Assembly (NCBI RefSeq): GCF_001424225.1
Contig: NZ_LMOR01000001.1
Location: forward strand, 67,427 to 131,426
Direction of reading: 5' to 3'
DNA length: 64,000 bases
Origin: Microbacterium sp. Leaf151
GTDB lineage: Bacteria > Actinomycetota > Actinomycetes > Actinomycetales > Microbacteriaceae
Position 1 is the first letter of the stretch. The number at the start of each line of letters is the position of its first letter. The position numbers were made by a program, and so were the translations under genes. Below are positions 43,001 to 51,839 of this stretch, one piece after another. The notes under the pieces were generated by a model. It worked only from the letters and a program-made list of their open reading frames with translations. It was not told where the DNA came from and did no database searches.

Positions 43001-43633
43001 CATGTCGGCGGTGGCGAGCTGCTCACTGGTGGCGTTGTTGATGCCGCCCGAGACGTAGCCGCTCTGGGTGAGGAAGTAGGGCGGCGAGTTGCTGAAGGCC
43101 TCCCAGTGGGTGATCTTGCCCTTCAGTGCATCGATCCACCAGCGCTGGGCGGAGTCGGCCGAGAAGTCGTAGTGGGTCGGGTCGTCGGGGTTCCACGCGG
43201 CCTTGTAGCGCTCGCGGTCGGCGAAGGTCGAGGTGATCGCGCCTTGGCCGTCGGTGGCGGGCAGCTGGGGGTTCCAGAAACCAGGCACCGCGCCGCCGGG
43301 GCGGAGGTACGACGGCACGTCGGTCGCGTTGCCGCCGCCGATGTTGTACCGGGCGATGTTCAGGTTCAGGCCGTCCTCGCCGAAGACGGCGTCGAAGAGC
43401 TTCTGCCGCACGTCGGCAGGGTAGTTGCCGGTGGCGTTGGCGAACCACACCAGGCTCGTCCCCCACCCCTCGAACGGCTCGGATGCCGTCGCGGGGTTAG
43501 GTGCGATGCGCACGGGGGCGGTGGCGGCGTGGCTCTCGTCGGGCGCCGACACGACGGCACCCGCCGTGAGGGCGCCAGCGGTCAAGGCCACGGCGCACGT
43601 CATCGACAACAGTCGAGGTGACTTCATCGTCAT
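40040..43633 (-). CDS. Secreted multidomain GH30 glycosidase, probable endo-beta-1,6-galactanase
   Basis: A 1197-residue exported enzyme. A signal peptide ends near SHAATAP. Residues about 40-520 are a GH30-type barrel with acid/base Glu in DPFNEPN and nucleophile Glu in WMSEVEGNW; FEGWGTSLVWFA and NIARYNIGGGN fit the endo-1,6-galactanase subgroup. Then come a ricin-type beta-trefoil (RFTLENAAGQYLAVS; QLWRLSG), two bacterial Ig-like domains (VPVTWQLEGKDWSRAGTV; VTWAWGDLTDAAFATAGTV), an F5/8-type discoidin domain (SGYPIDRTINGQSADKGWSN), a cadherin-like domain, and a C-terminal beta domain. No wall anchor. It probably cuts beta-1,6-galactan side chains of arabinogalactan. An operator lies at 43672-43685. 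Confidence 0.85.
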   Translation of the reverse strand: MTMKSPRLLSMTCAVALTAGALTAGAVVSAPDESHAATAPVRIAPNPATASEPFEGWGTSLVWFANATGNYPADVRQKLFDAVFGEDGLNLNIARYNIGGGNATDVPSYLRPGGAVPGFWNPQLPATDGQGAITSTFADRERYKAAWNPDDPTHYDFSADSAQRWWIDALKGKITHWEAFSNSPPYFLTQSGYVSGGINNATSEQLATADMDKFAGYLTTVVDELEKEHGIQFDTIDPFNEPNTNYWSTNIPAGQTWPTSASRQEGAHIGPQRQDEMIKVLAARLADPDTTTDAVISAMDETNPGIFATNWNAWTPAAKSAVEQLNVHTYGTGGRQVVRDIAKAADKPLWMSEVEGNWTPGQGFNPVDIGNGLGMAEHIVGDLRELEPDAWVFWQPVEDLYNMEKVEKLNWGSVFIDFDCNAEGNSERRLKDGDADPSCKVLTNEKFNTVRNFTHFIEPGDRLVASSNSQSTAAIDADGTGATVVHVNTENAERTVEIDLNDFGTVPANATVTPIVTTQSTLENPTVNALKQGAPVTVNPATKTALLTVPARSVTTFVIDGVSGTADTAASFRNGQSVQLTGVQSGLALDGGASLAIRPLATTAAAAKTQAWTVRSLSGEGTNRHRFTLENAAGQYLAVSNGGTTLVDSDPTAAASDPNLQWMASTTDGATYSLLSVGGERVLDVNGASSQPETRVGLWTSNGGSNQLWRLSGTAVLGVEPVTVSTPVGTAPTLPTTVAASYAGKTVRAVPVTWQLEGKDWSRAGTVTVRGTGTDIFGAAVEATATVEVGAYTAARPISLTVAAGSALSSVKALAPKDVQGEVRADGAGFWTPVTWAWGDLTDAAFATAGTVVVSGTATGPGGENLPARLTVIVTDAVERNVAPQSRPSATFTESGYPIDRTINGQSADKGWSNWRSGTKNTQDTLTYGLSSTETVKRVAVQFYRDGGTSWADTLRVDYRTAGGAWTQGTLQTVPAPATGAPKVEVSLGGVAADEVRVVMNARSQTHMVVSEVEIFAAAPSSAGIADLARLTLGVNAVDGFDPARADYTTTVVGDAWPTLNAQAVDKDAVVRITQPADANGVGTVRVTAPNGAERTYTVTVTRVPAATVAATASSRCVAGKVVVAVTVQNNGATRADVRIDTPYGAKNVGAVEPGKRASATFSTRQTSITAGTATVTSTVNGTPATATTVIPAATCK

Positions 43634-43671
43634 TTCCGATCCGGCCGCTTCGATGCGGCCTCGTGGGGGAG

Positions 43672-43685
43672 TGTTGACGTCAACA
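43672..43685. promoter_or_regulatory. LacI-type operator (perfect palindrome)
   Basis: TGTTGACGTCAACA, 39 bases upstream of the GH30 start codon. It matches the two sites between the LacI gene and the ABC transporter. Confidence 0.85.
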
Positions 43686-43839
43686 TAGGACGTCTAGCGC
43701 GAGCTTAGCCGAGGCTCGTGAGCGCACACAAGGTCCAGCGGTGCGTCCCTCGACCGTGATCGACCGCGGCGTGGCGTACGGCGGACGCCCCGACATGACG
43801 AAGCCGTCACGAAGCCGCCCCCGCTATGCGGACGGAAAC

Positions 43840-44883
43840 TCAGCGAGGACCGGAGCTCTCGCGGACGACGAGCGACGTCGGCACGAGTGTGCGGGCGTGG
43901 TCGCCGCCCGTGCTCTCGATGTCGGCGATCAGGGCCTTCATCGCCTCCTCACCCACGCGTTCGAACCGCTGACGCACCGTGGTGAGCGGGGGCCAGAAGT
44001 TGGCCGCCTCAGGCATGTCGTCGAAGCCGACGACGCTGACCTCGCCGGGCACGCGGCGCCCCGCCTCATGAAGGGCTCGGATGACGCCGAGCGCCATCTG
44101 GTCGTTCGCCGCGAACACCGCGGTCACCTCGGGTCGCACCGCCAGCGCCGCACCGATGCGGTGGCCGGAGTCGGCCGTCCAGTCGCCGATCTGCACCTCG
44201 GGCGCCCGGCATCCGCGGTCCTCGAGGGCCGCCCGCCAGGCGTCGCGGCGACGCTCCGCGGCGAAGGACTCCAGCGGACCCGACACGTGCCACACCGTCT
44301 CGTGGCCGAGGTCGAGCAGGTGCTCGGTCGCGAGCCGTGCCCCCTGCGCCTGGTCGTTGTCGACGACGGCGTAGGGGTAGTCGGCGCTGGAATCGACGAC
44401 GACGACCGGAAGGCCGGACGGGATCGCGAGCTCGTTCTCGCCGAGGCGGTGCGTCTCGATCAGGATGACGATGCCGTCGACAGCGTGCTCGCGCAGGCGC
44501 AGGAACGCGCCCGACACGTCAGACTGCGAGGCGGACTGCACCGTGATGAGCGTGATGGAGTACCCGGATGCCGCCGCCATCGACGCCAACGCGTCGAGTG
44601 TGCGGGTGTTGCCGTAGGAGCCCAACGAGAACATGATGACGCCGATGCTGCGGAAGCGCCCCGAGCGGAGAGCACGGGCGGCACTGTTGGGACGGTAGCC
44701 CAGGTGCGTCATCGCATCGAGCACGCGCTGGCGCGTGGCAGGATCGACGTTCGAGCGCCCGTTCGCCACGCGCGAAACCGTCTGCCCCGACACCCCCGCG
44801 GCCGCCGCGACGTCGGCCATCGACACCTCGCGCCGGCGTTCACGCGTCGGGATCACGGTCGACGCCGTCGTCGTCTCGCTCAT
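43840..44883 (-). CDS. LacI-family transcriptional regulator of the arabinogalactan locus
   Basis: A 347-residue protein. The N-terminal helix-turn-helix and hinge (VSMADVAAAAGVSGQTVSRV; LGYRPNSAARALRSG) are followed by a periplasmic-binding-protein-like sensor (IGVIMFSLGSYGN; VVGFDDMPEAANFWPPLTTV). It is divergent from the sugar ABC genes. TAAGGT (44913-44918 on the complement) is a likely -10, and an operator copy lies directly after it, so it should repress itself as well as its targets. The inducer is probably a galacto- or arabino-oligosaccharide. Confidence 0.92.
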   Translation of the reverse strand: MSETTTASTVIPTRERRREVSMADVAAAAGVSGQTVSRVANGRSNVDPATRQRVLDAMTHLGYRPNSAARALRSGRFRSIGVIMFSLGSYGNTRTLDALASMAAASGYSITLITVQSASQSDVSGAFLRLREHAVDGIVILIETHRLGENELAIPSGLPVVVVDSSADYPYAVVDNDQAQGARLATEHLLDLGHETVWHVSGPLESFAAERRRDAWRAALEDRGCRAPEVQIGDWTADSGHRIGAALAVRPEVTAVFAANDQMALGVIRALHEAGRRVPGEVSVVGFDDMPEAANFWPPLTTVRQRFERVGEEAMKALIADIESTGGDHARTLVPTSLVVRESSGPR

Positions 44884-44899
44884 GTCTGCCCCCTCGGGA

Positions 44900-44946
44900 T
44901 GTTGACGTTGACACCTTAGCTGAGTGGGGTTATGTTTACGTCAACA
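44900..44946. promoter_or_regulatory. Two LacI operators in the divergent promoter region
   Basis: TGTTGACGTTGACA (44900-44913) downstream of the lacI -10 and TGTTTACGTCAACA (44933-44946) at the ABC-operon promoter, where TTATGT is a possible -10. Both are one- or two-base variants of the palindrome upstream of GH30. Confidence 0.85.
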
Positions 44947-44993
44947 TCTCGGCCACCCGGACCGAATGCGCACCAACGAAGAGGCACTGGACG

Positions 44994-45917
44994 ATGACGA
45001 CCACAGCGGCACCCCCGCCCGCCCTGCGCACCCCGCGGCGCAAGCGGCGCACACGCATCGACGATCGCGGCTGGCTGTTCGTCGCCCCGTTCGCCATCGT
45101 TTTCGCGCTCGTCTTTCTCGCGCCGCTCGTGTACTCGATCTACCTCAGCCTCTTCCGTGAGCAGCTGATCGGCGGCAACGCCTTCGTCGGACTCGAGAAC
45201 TACGTCGCGGCCTTCCAAGACGAGAAGTTCTGGGACGGCCTCATCCGCGTCTCGATCTTCCTCGTGGTGCAGGTGCCGATCATGCTGATCCTCGCCCTCG
45301 GCGCCGCGCTCGCCATCGACAGTGCACGCCTCCACGCGTCGAACTTCTACCGCATCGTGATCTTCCTGCCCTACGCCGTGCCCGCGGTCGTGGCGGTGCT
45401 CATGTGGGGCTACATCTACGGCGATCAGTTCGGTCTGGCCGGCAACGTCAACCAGCTGCTCGGCTCCGAGGTTCTACAGCCGTTCATCCCCCAGTGGATG
45501 CTCCTGTCGATCGGCAACATCGTCACGTGGCAGTTCGTCGGCTACAACATGCTCATCTTCTACTCGTCGCTGAAGACGATCCCCGGCGAGCTGTACGAAG
45601 CGGCATCCATCGACGGAGCGGGCGCCTGGCGCACCATCTTCTCGATCAAAATCCCCGCCGTCCGCGGAGCCGTGGTGATCGCCACGATCTTCTCGATCAT
45701 CGGCAGCTTCCAGCTCTTCAATGAGCCGAACATCCTCAAGCCCCTGGCCCCGAACACGATCTCGACGTTCTTCACGCCGAACATGTACGCCTACAACCTC
45801 TCGTTCGCGGGCCAGCAGTACAACTACGCCGCGACGATCGCCATCATCATGGGTCTGATCACCGCGATCATCGCTTACGTCGTGCAGCTGCGCGGCTCAC
45901 GTCAGGAGGCGCGATGA
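44994..45917 (+). CDS. Sugar ABC transporter permease, MalF type
   Basis: A 307-residue membrane protein with six hydrophobic segments (WLFVAPFAIVFALVFLAPLV onward) and the EAA loop that contacts the ATPase (ELYEAASIDGAGAWRTIF). First gene of an importer of the CUT1 carbohydrate class. Overlaps the next permease by four bases (ATGA). Confidence 0.93.
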   Translation: MTTTAAPPPALRTPRRKRRTRIDDRGWLFVAPFAIVFALVFLAPLVYSIYLSLFREQLIGGNAFVGLENYVAAFQDEKFWDGLIRVSIFLVVQVPIMLILALGAALAIDSARLHASNFYRIVIFLPYAVPAVVAVLMWGYIYGDQFGLAGNVNQLLGSEVLQPFIPQWMLLSIGNIVTWQFVGYNMLIFYSSLKTIPGELYEAASIDGAGAWRTIFSIKIPAVRGAVVIATIFSIIGSFQLFNEPNILKPLAPNTISTFFTPNMYAYNLSFAGQQYNYAATIAIIMGLITAIIAYVVQLRGSRQEAR

Positions 45918-46849
45918 CCACCGCGACCGCACCCCGCACCGACACCGTCGCGGTGACCACCGACCGCTCGCGCGGGCGCCGGTCCTTCGCGCACACGTCG
46001 CCGACGCACACCCGCCGCTCGGTCGTGCTGACCATCGTCATGAGCCTCTACCTCGTGTACACGCTCCTGCCGCTGGCCTGGCTGCTCATCAATGCCACCA
46101 AGACGCAGCCCGATCTGTTCTCGTCGTTCGGCCTGTGGTTCGGCGACAGCTTCGCCCTCGGCGACAACATCGTGCAGACATTCACGTACCGAGACGGCAT
46201 CTTCCTTCGCTGGCTCGGCAACACCTTGCTCTACGTCGTGGTGGGCGCCGGCGGCGCGACCTTCCTCGCGACCCTGGCCGGCTACGGCCTGGCGAAGTAC
46301 AACTTCCGCGGACGCAAGGCGGTCTTCGCCATCGTCCTCGGTGCCATCGCCGTGCCGGGCACCGCGCTCGCGGTGCCGACCTTCCTGTTATTCAGCCAAC
46401 TGGGCCTGACCAACACCCCGTGGGCGATCATCATCCCCTCGCTCATCAGCCCTTTCGGGCTCTACCTGGTCTGGGTGTACGCGACCGACGCCATCCCCAC
46501 CGAGCTGCTCGAGGCCGCACGCATGGACGGTGCGGGCGAGTTCCGCACGTTCTTCACGATCTCGATCCGTCTGCTCACGCCGGGCATCGTGACCGTGCTG
46601 CTGTTCGCCGTGGTGGCAACGTGGAACAACTACTTCCTGCCCCTCATCATGCTGAGCAACCCCGAGTGGTACCCGCTCACCGTCGGCCTCAACCAGTGGA
46701 ACGCCCAGGCCGTCGGCGTCGGTGCCCAGCCCATCTACAACCTCGTCATCACCGGTTCGCTGCTGTCGATCATCCCGATCGTCGCCGCGTTCCTCGTGCT
46801 GCAGCGCTTCTGGCAATCGGGCCTCAGCGCCGGCAGCGTCAAGCAGTGA
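45914..46849 (+). CDS. Sugar ABC transporter permease, MalG type
   Basis: A 311-residue inner-membrane partner of the preceding permease. EAA loop ELLEAARMDGAGEFRTFF; ends in the short GSVKQ tail typical of MalG-type subunits. A Thr-rich 35-residue cytosolic start precedes the first membrane segment. No ATP-binding subunit is encoded nearby; in actinobacteria a shared MsiK-type ATPase often serves such importers. Confidence 0.93.
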   Translation: MTTATAPRTDTVAVTTDRSRGRRSFAHTSPTHTRRSVVLTIVMSLYLVYTLLPLAWLLINATKTQPDLFSSFGLWFGDSFALGDNIVQTFTYRDGIFLRWLGNTLLYVVVGAGGATFLATLAGYGLAKYNFRGRKAVFAIVLGAIAVPGTALAVPTFLLFSQLGLTNTPWAIIIPSLISPFGLYLVWVYATDAIPTELLEAARMDGAGEFRTFFTISIRLLTPGIVTVLLFAVVATWNNYFLPLIMLSNPEWYPLTVGLNQWNAQAVGVGAQPIYNLVITGSLLSIIPIVAAFLVLQRFWQSGLSAGSVKQ

Positions 46850-46984
46850 TCACCCGAACTTCCCCCTGATCGGGGCGTCAGCCCCACCACCCGAAATACC
46901 CGGAGCGTCCTGCCCCGGTTTCACAACCCACCCTCACCGGAGCGTTCCGCCCCGGCATCCACAACAACGAAGTAGAGGAACCCG

Positions 46985-48337
46985 ATGACAATCATGCGCA
47001 AGGGCACCGCCTTCCGGCGGACCGTCTTCGCCGTCGCCGCCGCCGCTCTGTCGGTCGGCGCGCTCACCGCCTGCTCCGGTGGCAACACCGACGGCACCAC
47101 GGGCGGCGGCTCGGCCGACGACATCGAGGCGGCCCTCGAAGCCGGCGGCGAGATCACGTACTGGTCGTGGACCCCCTCGGCCGAGGCCCAGGTCGCCGCG
47201 TTCCAGGCGAAGTACCCGAACGTCAAGGTGAACCTGGTCAACGCCGGCACCAACACCGAGGAGTACACCAAGCTCCAGAACGCGATCAAGGCCGGCTCGG
47301 GTGCCCCCGACGTCGTGCAGATCGAGTACTACGCGTTCCCGCAGTTCGCGCTGTCGGAGTCGCTCCTCGACCTCGCCCCGTACGGCTTCGGCGACCTCGA
47401 GAGCGCCTACGCGAGCGGCCCGTGGGGTTCGGTCGACTTCGACGGCAAGATCTACGGCCTGCCGCAGGACTCCGGCCCCATGGCCCTGTTCTACAACAAG
47501 AGCGTCTTCGACCAGTACGGCATCGCCGTGCCCACCACCTGGGACGAGTACTACGACGCCGCGCAGAAGCTGCACGCCGCCGACCCGACCAAGTACATCA
47601 CCGCCGACACCGGCGACTCCGGATTCACCACCAGCATGATCTGGCAGGCCGGCGGCACCCCGTTCTCGGCCGAGGGCACCGATGTCACCATCGACCTGCA
47701 GGACGACGGCTCGAAGAAGTTCGCCGAGAACTGGAACCGTCTCATCGAGGGCGATCTGCTCTCGACGACCCCCAGCTGGAGCGACGAGTGGTTCAAGGGC
47801 CTCGGCGACGGCTCCATCGCCTCGCTCGTGATCGGCGCCTGGATGCCCGGTGTGCTCGAGAGCTCGGTCGAAGACGGTGCGGGCAAGTGGGCCGTGGCGC
47901 CCATCCCGACCTACGACGGACAGCCCGCGACCTCTGAGAACGGCGGCGGCGGCCAGGCCGTGACCAAGCAGAGCAAGAACCCCGCCCTCGCGGCCGGCTT
48001 CCTCAAGTGGCTGAACAACGACGAGGAGAGCCTGCAGATCTTCGCCGAGTCGGGTGGCTTCCCCTCCACGACCGCGCAGCTGAGCGACCCCGCCTTCGTC
48101 GACAAGGAGTCGGAGTACTTCGGCGGCCAGCAGATCAACCAGGTGCTGACCGAGGCGTCGAGTGACGTCGTCGAGGGCTTCAGCTACCTGCCGTTCCAGG
48201 TCTACGCCAACAGCATCTACGGCGACACCGTGGGTCAGGCCTACGCCAACAAGAGCGACCTCAACGCGGGCCTGACCGCGTGGCAGGACCAGCTCGTGCA
48301 GTACGGCAACGACCAGGGCTTCTCGGTCAACAAGTAA
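46985..48337 (+). CDS. Sugar-binding lipoprotein of the ABC transporter
   Basis: A 450-residue extracellular solute-binding protein of family 1. The signal peptide ends in a lipobox (LTACSGG), so it is a lipid-anchored receptor. ITYWSWTPSAEAQVAAFQAK and KIYGLPQDSGPMALFYNKSV are typical of oligosaccharide binders. AGAGGAAC precedes ATG 46985. Likely ligands are galacto- or arabino-galacto-oligosaccharides released by the GH30 enzyme. It is followed by a strong hairpin. Confidence 0.92.
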   Translation: MTIMRKGTAFRRTVFAVAAAALSVGALTACSGGNTDGTTGGGSADDIEAALEAGGEITYWSWTPSAEAQVAAFQAKYPNVKVNLVNAGTNTEEYTKLQNAIKAGSGAPDVVQIEYYAFPQFALSESLLDLAPYGFGDLESAYASGPWGSVDFDGKIYGLPQDSGPMALFYNKSVFDQYGIAVPTTWDEYYDAAQKLHAADPTKYITADTGDSGFTTSMIWQAGGTPFSAEGTDVTIDLQDDGSKKFAENWNRLIEGDLLSTTPSWSDEWFKGLGDGSIASLVIGAWMPGVLESSVEDGAGKWAVAPIPTYDGQPATSENGGGGQAVTKQSKNPALAAGFLKWLNNDEESLQIFAESGGFPSTTAQLSDPAFVDKESEYFGGQQINQVLTEASSDVVEGFSYLPFQVYANSIYGDTVGQAYANKSDLNAGLTAWQDQLVQYGNDQGFSVNK

Positions 48338-48349
48338 CCCGCACCATCG

Positions 48350-48382
48350 GGGCGGGCCGCAGCGTACGTCTGCGGCCCGCCC
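48350..48382 (+). terminator. 13-bp hairpin between binding protein and GH51
   Basis: GGGCGGGCCGCAG / CTGCGGCCCGCCC with a 7-base loop and no T-run. It probably gives partial termination, so that the binding protein is made in excess over the intracellular enzymes. Confidence 0.75.
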
Positions 48383-48466
48383 ATCCCCCCCACCCGCATC
48401 ACCGTCGACCGCGCCGCTCTCGGCGCCGAGGTACCGCGTCGCCTGTTCGGCTCATTCGTCGAACAC

Positions 48467-49900
48467 ATGGGCCGTTGCGTCTACGACGGCATACACTCGC
48501 CGGGGCATCCGAGCGCCGACGCTGCGGGATTCCGCGCCGACGTGCTCGATCTCGTACGGGAGCTCGGCGCGACCGTCGTGCGCTACCCCGGAGGCAACTT
48601 CGTCTCGGGATACCGCTGGGAAGACGGGGTGGGCCCGCGCGCGGAGCGCCCGGTGCGAGTGGATGCCGCGTGGCACAGCACCGAGAGCAACCAGGTCGGG
48701 CTGCACGAGTTCGCCGACTGGGCGGATGCCGCGGGCTTCGAGGTCATGGAGGCGGTCAACCTCGGCACGCGCGGCGTCGCCGAGGCCGCCGACCTGCTCG
48801 AGTACGCCAACCACCCCTCCGGCACCGCGCTCAGCGACCGCCGCCGGGCGAACGGTCGCGACGAGCCCTTCGGCATCCGGCTGTGGTGTCTCGGCAACGA
48901 GATGGACGGCCCGTGGCAGATCGGCCACAAGACCGCCGATGAGTACGGCCGTCTCGCCGCCGAGACAGCGCGCATGATGCGCTTCCTGGATCCCACGGTC
49001 GAGCTCGTGGCCGCCGGTAGCTCCAACCACGAGATGCCGACCTTCGGGGAGTGGGAGCGCGCGGTGCTCGGGCACACCGCCGGTCTCATCGACCACATCT
49101 CGGTGCACGCGTACTACGAGGAGGACCCGGAGGACCCGGCGAGCTTCCTCGCCAGCGGTGCCGCCCTCGACCGCTACATCGCCGACGTCATCGACATCAT
49201 CGACGAGACCGGCGCGAAGACCCCCGACGGGGGCACGATCGGCATCAGCGTCGACGAGTGGAACGTATGGAACCAGACCCGCTGGAACGAGGTCGACAAG
49301 CCCCGCGTGTTCACCGGTGACTGGCCGATCGCCCCGCGCCTGATCGAAGACGATTACACCGTGACCGACGCCGTCGTCGTCGGTTCCCTGCTCATCACGC
49401 TGCTGCGTCGCTCGGACCGCGTCTCGATGGCCAACCTCGCGCAACTCGTGAACGTCATCGCGCCCATCCGCACCGAGCCCGGCGGCGGAGCGGCCTGGCG
49501 GCAGAGCACGTTCCACCCCTTCGCCCTCACCGCCAAGGCGGCATCCGGCCGGGTGGTGCTTCCGCGGGTCGACGGTGCCGTCATCGACACGGCGCGCCAC
49601 GGGTCGGTCGACGCGGTGGACGCCGTCGCCACCGTCGACGGCAGTGACGTGTCGGTCTTCCTCGCGCACCGCGACCTGGACGCGGCCACCGAGGTCGAGC
49701 TCGACCTCGGCGCGGTCGAGCAGGTCGACGCCGTCATCGTAACGATCCCCGAGGGCGGCGACCGCCACACCACGAACTCCGCCGACGGCGAGCCCGTCGC
49801 ACCCGCGCCGCTGGCCGTGGAGGCCGGCGCCGACGGCATCCTGCGCTTCACCCTCCCCGCCCTCGCCTGGGTGCGCCTGACCGCGCGCCTCACCGCCTGA
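48467..49900 (+). CDS. GH51 alpha-L-arabinofuranosidase (start uncertain)
   Basis: At least 477 residues. VVRYPGGNFVSGYRWEDGVG, LWCLGNEMDGPWQIG (acid/base Glu) and GISVDEWNVWN (nucleophile Glu) identify GH51. It has no signal peptide, so it should release arabinose from imported oligosaccharides in the cytosol. The first ATG (48467) lies inside the conserved region: the same frame upstream reads RITVDRAALGAEVPRRLFGS then FVEH, which family members have, yet no ATG, GTG or TTG occurs between the SBP stop (48335) and 48467. The real start may be a rare ATC or may have been lost. Confidence 0.88.
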   Translation: MGRCVYDGIHSPGHPSADAAGFRADVLDLVRELGATVVRYPGGNFVSGYRWEDGVGPRAERPVRVDAAWHSTESNQVGLHEFADWADAAGFEVMEAVNLGTRGVAEAADLLEYANHPSGTALSDRRRANGRDEPFGIRLWCLGNEMDGPWQIGHKTADEYGRLAAETARMMRFLDPTVELVAAGSSNHEMPTFGEWERAVLGHTAGLIDHISVHAYYEEDPEDPASFLASGAALDRYIADVIDIIDETGAKTPDGGTIGISVDEWNVWNQTRWNEVDKPRVFTGDWPIAPRLIEDDYTVTDAVVVGSLLITLLRRSDRVSMANLAQLVNVIAPIRTEPGGGAAWRQSTFHPFALTAKAASGRVVLPRVDGAVIDTARHGSVDAVDAVATVDGSDVSVFLAHRDLDAATEVELDLGAVEQVDAVIVTIPEGGDRHTTNSADGEPVAPAPLAVEAGADGILRFTLPALAWVRLTARLTA

Positions 49901-49915
49901 TCCCCGAAAGACACC

Positions 49916-51637
49916 GTGACGACCTTCACCATCGGCGAGACCGACTTCCTGCTCGACGGGCGACCGCACCAGGTCATTTCCGGCACGCTGCACTACTTCC
50001 GCATCCACCCCGAGCACTGGGCCGACCGCATCCGCACGGCCAAGGCGATGGGCCTCAACACCATCGAGACCTACGTGGCGTGGAACGCCCACGAGCCGGT
50101 CCGCGGCGAATGGGACGCGACCGGCTGGAACGACCTGGGCCGCTTCCTCGACCTCATCGCCGCGGAAGGCCTGCACGCCATCGTGCGCCCCGGCCCCTAC
50201 ATCTGCGCGGAGTGGCACAACGGCGGCCTGCCGGTCTGGCTCACCTCGACGCAGGGGATCGGCATCCGTCGCTCGGAACCGCAGTTCGTCGAGGCGGTGT
50301 CGGAGTATCTGCGCCGCGTGTACGAGATCGTCGCACCCCGCCAGATCGACCGCGGCGGCAACGTCGTGCTGGTGCAGATCGAGAACGAGTACGGCGCGTA
50401 CGGCTCCGACAAGGACTACCTGCACGAACTGGTGCGAGTGACGAAGGACGCCGACATCACGGTGCCGCTGACAACCGTCGACCAGCCGATGCCGTGGATG
50501 CTCGAGGCCGGGAGCCTGCCCGAGCTGCACCTCACCGGGTCGTTCGGCTCGCGGTCGGAGGAGCGCCTGGCGACTCTGCGTGAGCACCAGGCCACAGGGC
50601 CGCTGATGTGCAGCGAATTCTGGGACGGCTGGTTCGACTGGTGGGGCAGCATCCACCACACCACCGACCCGGCGGCATCCGCCCACGACCTCGACGTGCT
50701 GCTCGCCGCGGGCGCCTCCGTGAACATCTACATGGTGCACGGCGGCACGAACTTCGGCACCACCAACGGCGCGAACGACAAGGGCCGGTTCGACCCCATC
50801 GTGACCTCCTACGACTACGACGCCCCCATCGACGAGTCGGGCCACCCCACGGCGAAGTTCCACGCGTTCCGCGAGGTCATCGCGAAGTATGCGACCGTGC
50901 CGCCCCTCGACGCGGCCCCCCGGCCGGAAGCCCCCTCCTTCGAGGTGACACTGTCGGGCGAGGGCGACTGGATGCCGGAGGCCACCGCCGTCGACCGCAC
51001 CGCCGATCCGTCGACGTTCGAGGACCTCACCCACCTCGGGCCGCTCGTGCGGTACGACGTCGATCTCCCGGCGTTCTCGGGGCCGTCTGCCCTCGTCTTC
51101 GAAGAGGTGCGCGACCTGGCGTGGATCCACGTCGACGGCACCCCCGTCGGGCGCCTGTCACGGTCGCTGCACGAGCGTGCCCTCACGATCCCCGCGGGCT
51201 CGCGCCTCACCGTGCTCGTCGAGGACCAGGGTCGCGTCAACTACGCCGACCGTCTCGGCGAGGCGAAGGGCTTGATCGGTGCGGTGACCCTGAACGGTTC
51301 GCCGCTCACCGGGTGGACGGCGACGCCCGTCGATCTGACGTCCGCCGCCGGCACGGGCGAAGGCGCCGTCGGGCGCGCGCTCCTGCGCGGCACCTTCACC
51401 CTCGACGCGGCCGCCGACCTGTTCCTCGACACGGCCGGCTTCGGCAAGGGCTATGCATTCGTGAACGGCTTCTTCCTCGGCCGGTACTGGAACAACGTGC
51501 CGCAGAACACGCTCTACGTGCCCGGTCCCGCCACGCGAGCCGGCGCGAACGAGATCGTCGTGCTCGAGCTCGAGCACGCGGTCGAGCCGGTCGCGCGCTT
51601 CGTCGCCGCGCCGTCGCTGGGGCAGCTGGAGGAGTAA
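49916..51637 (+). CDS. GH35 beta-galactosidase
   Basis: A 573-residue cytosolic enzyme. GTLHYFRIHPEHWADRI, RPGPYICAEWHNGGLPVWL, acid/base Glu in VQIENEYGAYG and nucleophile Glu in CSEFWDGWFDWWG, then YMVHGGTNFG, are GH35 hallmarks. GTG 49916 follows a GAAAG ribosome site 15 bases after the GH51 stop, so the two are co-transcribed. It should free galactose from the non-reducing ends of galactan oligomers. Confidence 0.93.
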   Translation: MTTFTIGETDFLLDGRPHQVISGTLHYFRIHPEHWADRIRTAKAMGLNTIETYVAWNAHEPVRGEWDATGWNDLGRFLDLIAAEGLHAIVRPGPYICAEWHNGGLPVWLTSTQGIGIRRSEPQFVEAVSEYLRRVYEIVAPRQIDRGGNVVLVQIENEYGAYGSDKDYLHELVRVTKDADITVPLTTVDQPMPWMLEAGSLPELHLTGSFGSRSEERLATLREHQATGPLMCSEFWDGWFDWWGSIHHTTDPAASAHDLDVLLAAGASVNIYMVHGGTNFGTTNGANDKGRFDPIVTSYDYDAPIDESGHPTAKFHAFREVIAKYATVPPLDAAPRPEAPSFEVTLSGEGDWMPEATAVDRTADPSTFEDLTHLGPLVRYDVDLPAFSGPSALVFEEVRDLAWIHVDGTPVGRLSRSLHERALTIPAGSRLTVLVEDQGRVNYADRLGEAKGLIGAVTLNGSPLTGWTATPVDLTSAAGTGEGAVGRALLRGTFTLDAAADLFLDTAGFGKGYAFVNGFFLGRYWNNVPQNTLYVPGPATRAGANEIVVLELEHAVEPVARFVAAPSLGQLEE

Positions 51638-51684
51638 GCCCGTCGCCGGGTGTGAGAGCGAGTCGTCGCACCAGGCGACGCACC

Positions 51685-51720
51685 GAGAACAGGCCGATCT
51701 TCGCGGATCGGCCTGTTCTC
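51685..51720 (+). terminator. Strong terminator of the arabinogalactan operon
   Basis: GAGAACAGGCCGATC / GATCGGCCTGTTCTC, a perfect 15-bp stem with a 6-base loop. Confidence 0.9.
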
Positions 51721-51839
51721 ATGAGGCGGGTGCGGCCTCCCCCGTCACGTCGCGTGCCGGGATACGTCGATCCAGGGGCCCGGCCGGAGAGCATCCGGAT
51801 GCCACGACCTCGCCGCGTGGTCCGGAGCGTTCTCGGGCG

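Noticed and set aside
39908..43621. Very long plus-strand frame opposite the GH30 gene
   Set aside because: Antisense frame with Arg/Gly/Val-rich translation and no domains; the minus strand encodes recognisable GH30 and accessory domains.
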